Below, in pieces: positions 15,809-24,411 of a stretch of DNA of 64,000 nt. The first letter of the stretch is position 1. The number at the start of each line of letters is the position of its first letter. Source of the DNA: Streptomyces cyaneofuscatus (GTDB taxonomy: Bacteria; Actinomycetota; Actinomycetes; Streptomycetales; Streptomycetaceae); contig NZ_JOEM01000022.1 in the NCBI RefSeq assembly GCF_000718135.1, forward strand, positions 62,001 through 126,000. Direction: 5' to 3'. The position numbers were made by a program, and so were the translations under genes. Below the pieces are notes generated by a model that was given only the letters and a program-made list of their open reading frames with translations, searched no databases and had not been told where the DNA came from.

Positions 15809-16791
15809 GTTCACGTATCGACACCACGGAACTGGTTGTGTCCCCGAGCGAGTTCTTCCAGATCGGAAAGACCGAACGGATCCGCCCATCCGTGGAGATC
15901 ACGCTGTCGGATCACTCCTACCTTCCGAAGGCGGACGATCCGCGAGCGGACTGGGTCGCCAGCGTCGCCGTACCCGCGTTCAAGACCCTGGCGCAGATGG
16001 GCTTCCTCGCCCCGAAGTTCTGCACCATCGGCACCGGGGCCGGCCTGGACGTCCTGGCCGCCGTGGAGATCCTCCGCTCGCGGTCGGTGGGCTTCACGGA
16101 TCTGCACGAGGACGTTCTCGAGCACGCGCGGCAGAACATCCGCGGCAACCTCCTCGCCCAGGACATCGAACTGATCGGAGGCGCCGGGGACATCCTCGCG
16201 CCGCTCGCCGGCAAGGTCGCGCAGGTGGACGTCGTCTACGAGAACCTCCCCAACATCCCCATGGCGGGCGTCGGCGACCTCGACGACGGCCAGACGAGTT
16301 CGACGTTCATCGAGGAGCGGCGTGAGGAGGTCCCCGGCTTCGCCGAGAAGAATCTGGTCACCCTGCACTACCTCGCCCTGCAGCAGGCACACCCGATCCT
16401 CCGGGTCGGTGGCCGGGTGCTCTCGTCGATCGGGGCGCGGGTGCCGCTGTCGGAGATCCTGGCGCTGTCCAGTGCCGCCGGATACAACGGCGGCATCCTG
16501 ACCTACACCTGGAAGATCCAGTCCGAACCCCTGGACGTCGTCGGGGGCTACGCCCGGTGGGAGCGGGAAGGGCTCGGGCCGTTCCACTTCTACCCGGTCG
16601 ACGTCCTGCGCGAGGTTTTCGCCGGTCTCACGGTCGCGGCCGCCGGTGCGCAGGCCCTCCAGCTGGAGAAGGAACTCGCGCCGCACGAGATATCGGCGGT
16701 GGACGCCCTCACCCGGGTGGAAAGGGGCGAGAAGGTCGGTCACACCGTGGCCATCCTCGACTCCGTGAAAATCCCTGATTCCGCTCTCTGA
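15805..16791 (+). CDS. Class I SAM-dependent methyltransferase (HemK/PrmC-like fold)
   Basis: A 328-residue Rossmann methyltransferase. Motif I is FCTIGTGAGLDVLAAVEI near residue 70; the acidic residue of motif II lies in VGFTDLHEDVLEHAR; motif IV reads VVYENLPNIPMAG, where HemK-type N-methyltransferases have NPPY. The following DDGQTSSTFIEERREEVP and the C-terminal YTWKIQSEPLDVVGGYARWE are not familiar to me; the overall order loosely recalls the methyltransferase half of plant methionine S-methyltransferase, but that is only an impression. Start ATG at 15805 has AGGAGG 5 nt upstream. First large gene of a same-strand run continuing to 21910. Confidence 0.75.
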   Translation: MSSRIDTTELVVSPSEFFQIGKTERIRPSVEITLSDHSYLPKADDPRADWVASVAVPAFKTLAQMGFLAPKFCTIGTGAGLDVLAAVEILRSRSVGFTDLHEDVLEHARQNIRGNLLAQDIELIGGAGDILAPLAGKVAQVDVVYENLPNIPMAGVGDLDDGQTSSTFIEERREEVPGFAEKNLVTLHYLALQQAHPILRVGGRVLSSIGARVPLSEILALSSAAGYNGGILTYTWKIQSEPLDVVGGYARWEREGLGPFHFYPVDVLREVFAGLTVAAAGAQALQLEKELAPHEISAVDALTRVERGEKVGHTVAILDSVKIPDSAL

Positions 16792-16880
16792 TCACCGAGC
16801 GCGGCGACCGGCCGTCCACCGGCCCGCTATGCCGTGACCTTCCCGTCACCTTCCCGACGCCGCTGATGTGAGGAATCGGA

Positions 16881-17879
16881 ATGAATGTTCAGTCGGTCAT
16901 CGGCAGAACACCTCTGGTGGAACTGACCACGTTCGATGTTCCCGTCGGCGTTCGCCTTTTCGCCAAGCTCGAATTCCTGAATCCGAGCGGCAGCATCAAG
17001 GACCGCATGGTCAGTCACATACTGGCCGACGCCGAGCGCCGCGGCCTGCTCCGGCCGGGCGGGACGATCGTCGAGAACACCTCGGGGAACACGGGCGCGG
17101 CGATCGCGATGATGGCGGCCACCCACGGGTACCGCGCCATTCTCACGATGCCGGACAAGGTCAGCGACGAAAAGCGGGACGCCCTGCGTGCCATGGGCGC
17201 CGAGGTCGTCGTCTGCCCGACCTCGGCCGCTCCCGGCTCGGCGAAGCACTACGTCACCTGCGCCCGGCGCATCCACGCCGAGACACCGGGCTCGTTCATG
17301 CTGAACCAGTACGACAACCCCCTCAACGCCGAAGCCCACTTCCGTTCCACGGGTCCGGAGATCCGGGAGGCGCTCGGCGACTCCGTGACGGCGTTCGTCG
17401 CCTCGGGCAGCACCGGCGGGACGATCTCCGGGATCTCCCGCTTCCTGAAGGAACAGAACCCGGACGTCACCTCGGTGCTGCTGGACCCGGTCGGCTCCAT
17501 CTACCACCGCTACTTCCACGACGGGGTGGTCGACCCCACCGAGATCGCCCCGTACTTCGTCGAGGGCGTCGGCGAGGACCACCTGGCCGAGTGCATGGAC
17601 TTCTCACTCATCGACGACGTCATGCGGTTCTCCGACGCCGACGCCTTCGCCACGTGCCACCACCTGGCGCGGCGCGAGGGCCTCGTCTGCGGTGGGACGG
17701 CCGGCGCCAACGTCTGGGGCGCCGTGCGCGTGGCCCGCTCGCTGGAGGGACCGGCCGTCGTCGTCACCGTGCTCCCGGACAGCGGGAGCAAGTACATGTC
17801 GAAGATCTACAACCCGAACTGGCTGAAGGAAAACGGATTCAGCTCCGGGGACACCTCCGAACGGAAAAGCGCTCTGTAA
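16881..17879 (+). CDS. Cysteine synthase / cystathionine beta-synthase-fold PLP enzyme
   Basis: A 332-residue fold-type II PLP enzyme. The Schiff-base Lys lies in NPSGSIKDRMV near residue 46; the substrate loop is ENTSGNTGAAIAMMAA; the phosphate-binding loop is SGSTGGTISGI; the C-terminal Ser motif is LPDSGSKYMSK. These features fit beta-replacement enzymes that use serine or an activated serine with a sulfur or nitrogen nucleophile. No CBS regulatory domain is present. Between two methyltransferases and a SAM synthetase, it probably builds a cluster-specific amino acid and not bulk cysteine. ATG at 16881 has AGGA upstream. Its stop overlaps the next gene (TAATG). Confidence 0.85.
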   Translation: MNVQSVIGRTPLVELTTFDVPVGVRLFAKLEFLNPSGSIKDRMVSHILADAERRGLLRPGGTIVENTSGNTGAAIAMMAATHGYRAILTMPDKVSDEKRDALRAMGAEVVVCPTSAAPGSAKHYVTCARRIHAETPGSFMLNQYDNPLNAEAHFRSTGPEIREALGDSVTAFVASGSTGGTISGISRFLKEQNPDVTSVLLDPVGSIYHRYFHDGVVDPTEIAPYFVEGVGEDHLAECMDFSLIDDVMRFSDADAFATCHHLARREGLVCGGTAGANVWGAVRVARSLEGPAVVVTVLPDSGSKYMSKIYNPNWLKENGFSSGDTSERKSAL

Positions 17880-18886
17880 TGGGAAGCACGCCGAAGAATG
17901 TCATCGCCGCACTGACGGCTGCCCTCCTGTGGGCCTTCGCCTTCGTGGCCCCGGCCGCGGTGCAACCCGCGAGTGAACTGCTCCTGGTGACCGGACGTTA
18001 CTCCCTGTTCGGCCTCTGCGGACTCTACGTCCTGTGGCGGGGCCGGAAGCAGCTGAAGCTGATGCCCGTGCGGAGAGTCGTCTTCGGCCTGTGGATCGGT
18101 TTCGTCGGCTACTTCATCTTCTACGTCTGCGTCTCGTATTCGGCGACCATGGACAGCGGATTCATCACGGCCGTCGTCGTCGGATCGTCGCCGATCACCA
18201 TCGCGGTGGCCGGGAACTTCGCGGAGAAGCGCATGCCCTGGCGTGAGCTGATCGCTCCCGTGGTCCTGATCATCATGGGGCTGGGGCTCCTCAGTGTCTC
18301 CGACCTCATCTCGGGGAAGGACCTCGAAGGCGCCAACGACTCGATCTTCGCGATCCTGCTCGCCATCGGCGCCATGCTGACCTGGTCCTACTTCGTGGTC
18401 CGCAACGCCCAGTCGCAGCGCACCTGGGAGACCAAGCCCGACCCCACCCTCTGGGCCGGACTCGTGGCCATGGGGGCCGGCGGCGCCTCGATGGTGCTGC
18501 TGCCCTTCGCCATCGCCTCGACTCCCCCCGAGACGTTCGAACCGTATCCGCTGTTCAAGATCATCGCGTGGTGTGTGTTCCTCGGGGTCATCGCCTCGTG
18601 GTGGGGGACCCTGATCTGGGTGAAGGCCGCACAGGGGATTCCCGTCCCCCTTGTCGGCCCGCTGCTCGCCACGGAGACCATCTTCGGAGCCATCCTCAGC
18701 CTTCCCGTGGAGAACCGCCTGCCCACCTGGTCGGAAGTGACCGGAGCGCTGTTCGTCCTCGCGGGCATCGCCGTCTACATGCTCTTCGACGTGAAGAACT
18801 CCCGACTGCGTGTCCGGGGCAGCCGGGACGCGGAAGGCGACGGCAACAAGAAAGCGGACACGTCAGAAGTACCTGCCCCTACCTGA
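17879..18886 (+). CDS. EamA/DMT-family transporter
   Basis: A 335-residue membrane protein with about ten hydrophobic segments in two EamA halves (for example [19 protein letters not shown] at the start and [17 protein letters not shown] at the end) and a charged hydrophilic C-terminal tail. DMT exporters commonly move amino acids or small metabolites out of the cell. The start overlaps the preceding stop by one base (TAATG), indicating translational coupling with the PLP enzyme and suggesting export of the cluster product. Confidence 0.85.
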   Translation: MGSTPKNVIAALTAALLWAFAFVAPAAVQPASELLLVTGRYSLFGLCGLYVLWRGRKQLKLMPVRRVVFGLWIGFVGYFIFYVCVSYSATMDSGFITAVVVGSSPITIAVAGNFAEKRMPWRELIAPVVLIIMGLGLLSVSDLISGKDLEGANDSIFAILLAIGAMLTWSYFVVRNAQSQRTWETKPDPTLWAGLVAMGAGGASMVLLPFAIASTPPETFEPYPLFKIIAWCVFLGVIASWWGTLIWVKAAQGIPVPLVGPLLATETIFGAILSLPVENRLPTWSEVTGALFVLAGIAVYMLFDVKNSRLRVRGSRDAEGDGNKKADTSEVPAPT

Positions 18887-18901
18887 CAGAGAGGTCACTC
18901 C

Positions 18902-19543
18902 ATGAGCAGCTCCTTCACGAACATCAAGCAGTCGCACGTCTTCTTCGAGGACGCCCCCGGCCTGAAGAACTACTACGAGAACTGGGCGACGGGCTACGAC
19001 GCGGACCTCGCCGACCAGAAGTGGATCGCGCCGAGGGTCGCCGCGAACTTCGTGCACCTGCTCGCCTCCGCCTACGGAACACCGCAGACCGAGATATTCG
19101 ACGCCGGCTGCGGCACCGGCCTCGTCGGCAGCGTCCTCCGGACGCTGGGCACGTACGAGATCGACGGCGTCGACCTCTCCGAGAACATGGCCGCCGAGGC
19201 ACGGAAGACCGACGCCTACCGCAAGGTCTACGGCGGTGTGGACCTCTCGGTGCCGGAGCGGGACGAGCGGCTGTCCCAGTACGGCATCGTCGTCAGCAGC
19301 GGGGTCTTCACCCTCGGCCACGTCCGGCCGCCGGCGCTGCTCACCCTGATCGAGTACGCCAGGCCCGGCGGGCTGATCCTGGTCTCCACCCGGGGCTCCT
19401 ACGCCACGGAGACCGGCTTCGAGGAGTTCGCGCTGTCGCCGGAGGTCGCCGCGCGCGCCACGCTCCTGTTCAAGATGCCGGACGCCGGCTACATCGCCGA
19501 AGAGGGCGCCGACTACTGGGTGTTCCGCAAGACCACGTCGTAG
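18902..19543 (+). CDS. Class I SAM-dependent methyltransferase
   Basis: A 213-residue methyltransferase of the small-molecule type. Motif I is [15 protein letters not shown] near residue 68; motif II lies in [14 protein letters not shown]; post-motif [20 protein letters not shown]. The N-terminus ([20 protein letters not shown]) resembles the Williams-Beuren-type/UbiE-like group. Good GAGAGG ribosome binding site. It is distinct in sequence from the methyltransferase at 15805, so the pathway has two separate methylations or one enzyme is a divergent partner. Confidence 0.85.
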   Translation: MSSSFTNIKQSHVFFEDAPGLKNYYENWATGYDADLADQKWIAPRVAANFVHLLASAYGTPQTEIFDAGCGTGLVGSVLRTLGTYEIDGVDLSENMAAEARKTDAYRKVYGGVDLSVPERDERLSQYGIVVSSGVFTLGHVRPPALLTLIEYARPGGLILVSTRGSYATETGFEEFALSPEVAARATLLFKMPDAGYIAEEGADYWVFRKTTS

Positions 19544-19593
19544 TCGTAGAGACAGGCTCCACCGTCCCCATCCGCCACGTCTCTGGAGCGCCC

Positions 19594-20805
19594 ATGTCCC
19601 GCACCCTCTTCACCTCGGAGTCCGTGACCGAGGGGCACCCTGACAAGATCGCCGACCAGATAAGCGACACCGTTCTCGACGCACTGCTCAGCCGCGATCC
19701 CGCCGCACGCGTCGCGGTCGAGACACTGATCACCACCGGCCAGGTCCATGTCGCGGGCGAGGTGTCGACCACCGCCTACGTCGACATCGCGCACCTGGTG
19801 CGGCAGAAGATCATCGACATCGGGTACGACTCGTCCGTCAAGGGCTTCGACGGGGCGTCCTGCGGTGTGTCGGTGTCGATCGGCGCGCAGTCGCCGGACA
19901 TCGCGCGGGGCGTCGACTCGGCGTACGAGAGGAGGGTGGAGGGCGAGCGGGACGAGCTCGGCGAACAGGGCGCGGGCGACCAGGGCCTGATGTTCGGATA
20001 CGCGACCGTCGAGACGCCCACGCTCATGCCGCTTCCGATCGAGCTGGCCCACCGCCTCTCCCGGCGGCTGGCGGAGGTCCGCAAGGACGGCACCGTCCCC
20101 TATCTGCGACCGGACGGGAAGACCCAGGTCACCGTGGAGTACGTCGGGAGCCGCCCGGTCCGGCTCGACACCGTGGTGGTCTCCTCGCAGCACGCGGGCG
20201 ACGTCGACCTGGACGGCACGCTCGCCCCCGACATCCGCGAGCACGTCGTCGAGCACGTGCTCACCGGGCTGGCGGAGGACGGCATCAAGGTGGAGACGGA
20301 CGAGTACCGCCTCCTGACCAACCCGACCGGCCGATTCGAGATAGGCGGACCGATGGGGGACGCGGGCCTCACCGGGCGCAAGATCATCATCGATACGTAC
20401 GGGGGCATGGCCCGTCACGGTGGTGGCGCGTTCTCCGGTAAGGACCCTTCCAAGGTGGACCGTTCAGCGGCCTACGCGACGCGCTGGGTCGCCAAGAACA
20501 TCGTCGCGGCGGGTCTCGCGGCACGCTGCGAGATCCAGGTCGCCTATGCCATCGGGAAAGCCGAGCCGGTGGGGCTGCTGGTCGAGACCTTCGGTACGAA
20601 CACGGTCGCCGTGTCCCGGATCGAGTCGGCCGTCCGGCAGGTCTTCGACCTCCGTCCGGCCGCGATCATCCGGGATCTCGACCTGCTGCGGCCCATCTAC
20701 GCCCGGACCGCCGCCTACGGCCACTTCGGCCGTGAGCTGGAGGAGTTCACCTGGGAACGCACCGACCGTGCCGACGCCCTGCGGGCGGCGGTCGCGGCCG
20801 GCTGA
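19594..20805 (+). CDS. metK: S-adenosylmethionine synthetase
   Basis: A 403-residue MetK that makes SAM from methionine and ATP. Signature motifs are intact: [18 protein letters not shown] at the N-terminus, [12 protein letters not shown] near residue 125, and [19 protein letters not shown] with [11 protein letters not shown] near residue 275. Length matches the family. CTGGAG lies upstream of the ATG. Its place behind two methyltransferase genes suggests a dedicated second copy that supplies SAM to the pathway; a housekeeping metK is expected elsewhere in the genome, which cannot be checked here. Confidence 0.93.
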   Translation: MSRTLFTSESVTEGHPDKIADQISDTVLDALLSRDPAARVAVETLITTGQVHVAGEVSTTAYVDIAHLVRQKIIDIGYDSSVKGFDGASCGVSVSIGAQSPDIARGVDSAYERRVEGERDELGEQGAGDQGLMFGYATVETPTLMPLPIELAHRLSRRLAEVRKDGTVPYLRPDGKTQVTVEYVGSRPVRLDTVVVSSQHAGDVDLDGTLAPDIREHVVEHVLTGLAEDGIKVETDEYRLLTNPTGRFEIGGPMGDAGLTGRKIIIDTYGGMARHGGGAFSGKDPSKVDRSAAYATRWVAKNIVAAGLAARCEIQVAYAIGKAEPVGLLVETFGTNTVAVSRIESAVRQVFDLRPAAIIRDLDLLRPIYARTAAYGHFGRELEEFTWERTDRADALRAAVAAG

Positions 20806-20839
20806 GGGCGCCGGGCCCGGGTCCTCCCGGTCCTCCGGC

Positions 20840-20875
20840 CGGCGGTGCGCGGCTCCCCCGGGCCGCGCACCGCCG
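20840..20875 (+). terminator. Strong hairpin between metK and the kinase gene
   Basis: A 14-bp perfect stem (core GCGGTGCGCGGC paired with GCCGCGCACCGC) and an 8-nt loop lie 35 nt after the metK stop. There is no U-tract. It may end or reduce transcription before the kinase gene. Confidence 0.65.
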
Positions 20876-20935
20876 CATTCCCTCTCCCTCCCGCGCCGCG
20901 TCCACCACCGGCCACAGCTTCGAGGAGCGCCGTCC

Positions 20936-21910
20936 ATGCGTATCGCCGTCACCGGGTCCATCGCGACCGACCATCTGCTGACCTTTCCCGGCCGCTTCGC
21001 CGAACAGCTGATCAAGGAACAGCTGGAGCGGGTGTCCCTGTCGTTCCTCGCCGACGCCCTTGAGGTGCGCAGGGGAGGCGTCGGCGCCAACATCTGTTTC
21101 GGACTAGGCCTGTTGGGGCTGGAGCCGACTCTCGTCGGCGCCGCGGGAGCGGACTTCGCGGAGTACGGCGCCTGGCTGCGGTCGCACGGCGTGGACACCT
21201 CCGCCGTCCGGGTCAGCGAATCCCTGCACACCGCACGGTTCGTCTGCACCACCGACGAGGACCAGAACCAGATCGCCACCTTCTACGCCGGGGCCATGGC
21301 CGAAGCCCGCCGGATCGACCTGGCGTCTCTCGCGGACCGGCCCGAACTGGTGCTCGTCGGCGCCGACGACCCCGAGGCCATGCTCCGGCACACCGCCACA
21401 GCCCACCGCCTCGGCATCCCGGTGGCGGCCGATCCCTCGCAGCAGCTGGCCCGCCTCGACCGCGACCAGGCCCGTCAACTGGTCGACGGGGCGCGGTGGC
21501 TGTTCACCAACGAGTACGAGGAGGCGCTGCTCGTCGAACGCACCGGATGGTCCAAGGCCGACCTCCTCGACCGCGTCGGCACCTGGATCACGACCCTGGG
21601 CGCGGACGGGGTCGCCCTGGCCCGTGGCGGCTCACCCGGACTGCGGGTCCCGGCCGTGCCCGCGGAGCGGATCGCCGATCCCACGGGTGCGGGAGACGCC
21701 TTCCGCTCCGGCTTCCTCGCCGGTACGGCATGGGGGTGGCCGCAGGAACAGGCGGCGCGACTGGGCTGCGCGCTGGCCACCACGGTGCTCGAAGCGATCG
21801 GCACGCAGGAGTACAAGCTGGCCCCGGCCGATCTGACAGCACGTATGGAACGCGCCTACGGCCCCGACGCGGCGCGCACCGCGGAACCGCGACTCGCCGA
21901 ACTCCGCTGA
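20936..21910 (+). CDS. PfkB-family kinase, adenosine-kinase-like
   Basis: A 324-residue ribokinase/PfkB-fold protein. It begins RIAVTGSIATDHLLTFPGRF, contains the substrate glycine pair GGVGANICFGLGLLG, and ends with the anion-hole/catalytic-base motif DPTGAGDAFRSGFLAG (Asp near residue 257). The N-terminal half is like actinobacterial adenosine kinases. In a methyltransferase cluster, an adenosine kinase would remove adenosine released from S-adenosylhomocysteine; alternatively it could phosphorylate a pathway sugar such as methylthioribose. ATG at 20936 has GAGGAG upstream. Confidence 0.85.
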   Translation: MRIAVTGSIATDHLLTFPGRFAEQLIKEQLERVSLSFLADALEVRRGGVGANICFGLGLLGLEPTLVGAAGADFAEYGAWLRSHGVDTSAVRVSESLHTARFVCTTDEDQNQIATFYAGAMAEARRIDLASLADRPELVLVGADDPEAMLRHTATAHRLGIPVAADPSQQLARLDRDQARQLVDGARWLFTNEYEEALLVERTGWSKADLLDRVGTWITTLGADGVALARGGSPGLRVPAVPAERIADPTGAGDAFRSGFLAGTAWGWPQEQAARLGCALATTVLEAIGTQEYKLAPADLTARMERAYGPDAARTAEPRLAELR

Positions 21911-21939
21911 CGCGGACGGCCGCCGTCAGCAGGTTGTTG

Positions 21940-21957
21940 CTATACAGGTATGTATAG
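21940..21957. promoter_or_regulatory. TetR operator O3 (candidate)
   Basis: CTATACA-GGTA-TGTATAG: perfect 7-bp inverted repeat with a 4-bp spacer, the same layout as O1 and O2. It lies 58 bp before the ATG of a 41-residue ORF and 29 bp after the kinase stop, so it probably governs a separate short transcript. Confidence 0.7.
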
Positions 21958-22015
21958 TTTTCATCAGGAGCCTTCCCGTAGCCCGGACCCGAGCCACGAT
22001 GCAGGGAGATACCTG

Positions 22016-22141
22016 ATGCGGACGCTGCTGCACAAAGCCTGGAACCTGTTGCGGGACATCGCGTACGGCGTCAACGCGGGGCACGCCATCAGACTGGGGC
22101 TGAAGGCTCCCGCCGGCCGACGCTGCGAGACTTCGTCCTGA
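22016..22141 (+). CDS. Small peptide gene (41 residues) behind operator O3
   Basis: ATG at 22016 has GGGAG 7 nt upstream. The product begins MRTLLHKAWNLLRDIAYGVN, is basic and amphipathic in its first half, continues AGHAIRLGLKAPAGRR and ends CETSS with a single Cys. I do not recognise it. Its own operator of the TetR type and its place at the end of the SAM/sulfur cluster suggest a role in that system, for example as a substrate, signal or small regulatory peptide; all of these are guesses. Confidence 0.5.
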   Translation: MRTLLHKAWNLLRDIAYGVNAGHAIRLGLKAPAGRRCETSS

Positions 22142-22276
22142 CGGTCGCGCGCCACTGAGGGGTCCCGCCGACCACACCGGCCCGGAGGCGGCCGGGCCGC
22201 GGAAGACCGCGGCCGCTCGCATACCACTCGCGGCCGTCGGCGGTCCGCACCATCGACCGTGCGGCATCCTGGCCCC

Positions 22277-22778
22277 ATGTTCACCGTCATCGGCGGACTC
22301 CCCGGCACCGGCAAGACCACCCTGGCGCGGCTCCTGGCCGCACGTATCGGCGCCGCCCACCTGCGCGTCGACACGATCGAGCAGGCGATCGTCCGCTCGG
22401 GCCTGGCCGGGCATCCCGTCGGGCCGGCCGGCTACACCGTGGGGTACGCCCTGGCCGGGGACCACCTCCGGCAGGGGCTGTCCGTGATCGCGGAGTCCGT
22501 GAACCCGTCGGCCGTCGCCCGTGACGCCTGGCGGGACGTGGGCCTCGCGGCGGGCGTCCCGGCTGTCGAGGTCGAGGTGGTCTGCTCGGATGCGGCCGAG
22601 CACCGGCGCCGCATCGCCACCCGCTCCTCCGACATCCCCGGCCTGCCGCAGCCCGACTGGCAGCAGATCCTCGACCGGCCACTACCAGCCCTGGGACCGG
22701 GAGCACGTCGTCGTCGACACGGCGGGGCAGGAGCCGCAGGAGTCCCTCGCATCGCCCGTCCGCCGACTGCACGCGTAG
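22277..22778 (+). pseudogene. AAA-family ATPase/kinase, frameshifted
   Basis: A P-loop protein of the small-molecule kinase type: MFTVIGGLPGTGKTTLARLL carries Walker A, and HLRVDTIEQAIVRSG and VEVVCSDAAEHRRRIATR follow. The first frame holds until QPDWQQILDR near 22678; the natural continuation HYQPWDREHVVVDTAGQEP lies one frame over and ends at a stop at 22778. One extra C in GACCGGCCACTAC explains the shift. Intact length would be about 166 residues. It may be a true pseudogene or a sequencing error. Confidence 0.65.
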
Positions 22779-22941
22779 TACCGGCGGCAGAGGCCGTACC
22801 GACCGCACCACGGCATGGCCCGCCCGGACGCGCCCACCCTGCGCGCACATCCCACCGGCCTTACTCTCTGTCCTGGAGCCGACACAGAAGGTGCCGGGCC
22901 CGCCTGCCCCACCCCGTGCAGGACCCGTACAGGAGGAGCCC

Positions 22942-24411
22942 ATGCCGGAGCTGTTCATCGGCGGCCGGTGGACCGCCGCCGCCGACGGGGGCACGCGCGA
23001 GATCCGCTGCCCGGCCGACGGCACCCTGGTGGCCACCGTCGACGAGGGCGGTCGCTCGGATGCCGAGGCGGCCGTCGCCGCCGCCCGGGCCGCCTTCGAC
23101 GACGGGCCCTGGCCCGGTACGCCGGCCGCCGAGCGCGGGCGGCTGCTGCTGCGGGTCGCCGAGCTGTTGGAGCGCGACAAGGGCATCTTCGCGCGGGCGG
23201 AGTCGCTGGACACCGGGAAGCGGCTGGTCGAGAGCGCGTACGACATGGACGACATCGCCAACTGCTTCCGCTACTTCGGCAATCTCGTCGCCGCCGGGGA
23301 CGGGGGCCGGGTCGTCGACACCGGGATCGCGGACGTCGACAGCCGGATCACGCACGAGCCGGTCGGGGTCTGTGCCCTCATCACCCCGTGGAACTATCCG
23401 CTGCTCCAGACCGCGTGGAAGGTCGCCCCGGCGCTCGGGGCGGGCAACACCTTCGTCCTGAAACCCAGTGAGCTGACCCCGCACACCGCCGTCCTGCTCA
23501 TGGGGCTGCTCGTCGAGGCCGAGCTGCCGGAGGGGGTCGCCAACCTGGTGCTCGGGGCGGGCGCGGCCGTGGGTGCGCCGCTCACCGAGGATCCGCGGGT
23601 GGACATGGTGTCGTTCACCGGAGGGCTCACCACCGGGCGGGCCATCATGGCGGCGGCCGCGCCGACCGTGAAGAAGGTCGCCCTGGAGCTGGGCGGCAAG
23701 AACCCGAACATCGTCTTCGCCGACGCCGACTTCGAGACCGCCGTCGACTACGGGCTGATGGCGGTCTTCCTGCACTCGGGGCAGGTCTGCTCGGCCGGGG
23801 CGCGGCTCCTGGTCCAGGACGAGCTGCACGACCGGTTCGTGGACGAGCTGGTGGCGCGGGCCCGCCGGATCAGGCTCGGCGGCCCCTTCGACGAGGACGC
23901 CCGGAGCGGTCCGCTGATCTCGGCCGCACACCGGGACAAGGTCGAGGCGTACGTGGCCGAGGGCATCGCCGAGGGCGCCGTACTGCGCTGCGGGGGTGCG
24001 CGGCCCGACGATCCCGCGCTGGCCGACGGCTTCTACTACCCGCCGACCGTGCTGGACGAGTGCACGTCCTCCATGTCGGTGGTGCGGGACGAGTCGTTCG
24101 GGCCGGTGCTCACGGTGGAACGGTTCCGGAACGAGGACGAGGCCGTGCGGCTGGCCAACGACACCGTGTACGGGCTGGCGGGAGCGGTCTGGACGCAGGA
24201 CGGCGGGCGCGCCCACCGGGTGGCCTCGCGGCTGCGCGCCGGCACCGTGTGGATCAACGACTTCCACCCCTACGTACCGCAGGCGGAATGGGGCGGCATG
24301 AAGCAGTCCGGCTTCGGCCGTGAGCTGGGACCGGCGGGGCTCGCCGAGTACCAGGAGGCCAAGCACATCTGGCGCAATGCCGCCGCCACTCCGCAGCGGT
24401 GGTTCGAGTGA
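22942..24411 (+). CDS. betB: Betaine-aldehyde dehydrogenase
   Basis: A 489-residue NAD(P)-dependent aldehyde dehydrogenase. Motifs: WNYPLLQTAWKVAPALGAGN (cofactor and catalytic Asn), VALELGGKNPNIVF with the catalytic Glu near residue 254, and SGQVCSAGARLLV with the nucleophilic Cys near residue 288. ESFGPVLTVERF and WGGMKQSGFGRELG complete the family pattern. It oxidises betaine aldehyde to glycine betaine, an osmoprotectant; the choline dehydrogenase downstream supports this substrate. ATG at 22942 has AGGAGG 6 nt upstream. First gene of a three-gene operon. Confidence 0.9.
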   Translation: MPELFIGGRWTAAADGGTREIRCPADGTLVATVDEGGRSDAEAAVAAARAAFDDGPWPGTPAAERGRLLLRVAELLERDKGIFARAESLDTGKRLVESAYDMDDIANCFRYFGNLVAAGDGGRVVDTGIADVDSRITHEPVGVCALITPWNYPLLQTAWKVAPALGAGNTFVLKPSELTPHTAVLLMGLLVEAELPEGVANLVLGAGAAVGAPLTEDPRVDMVSFTGGLTTGRAIMAAAAPTVKKVALELGGKNPNIVFADADFETAVDYGLMAVFLHSGQVCSAGARLLVQDELHDRFVDELVARARRIRLGGPFDEDARSGPLISAAHRDKVEAYVAEGIAEGAVLRCGGARPDDPALADGFYYPPTVLDECTSSMSVVRDESFGPVLTVERFRNEDEAVRLANDTVYGLAGAVWTQDGGRAHRVASRLRAGTVWINDFHPYVPQAEWGGMKQSGFGRELGPAGLAEYQEAKHIWRNAAATPQRWFE

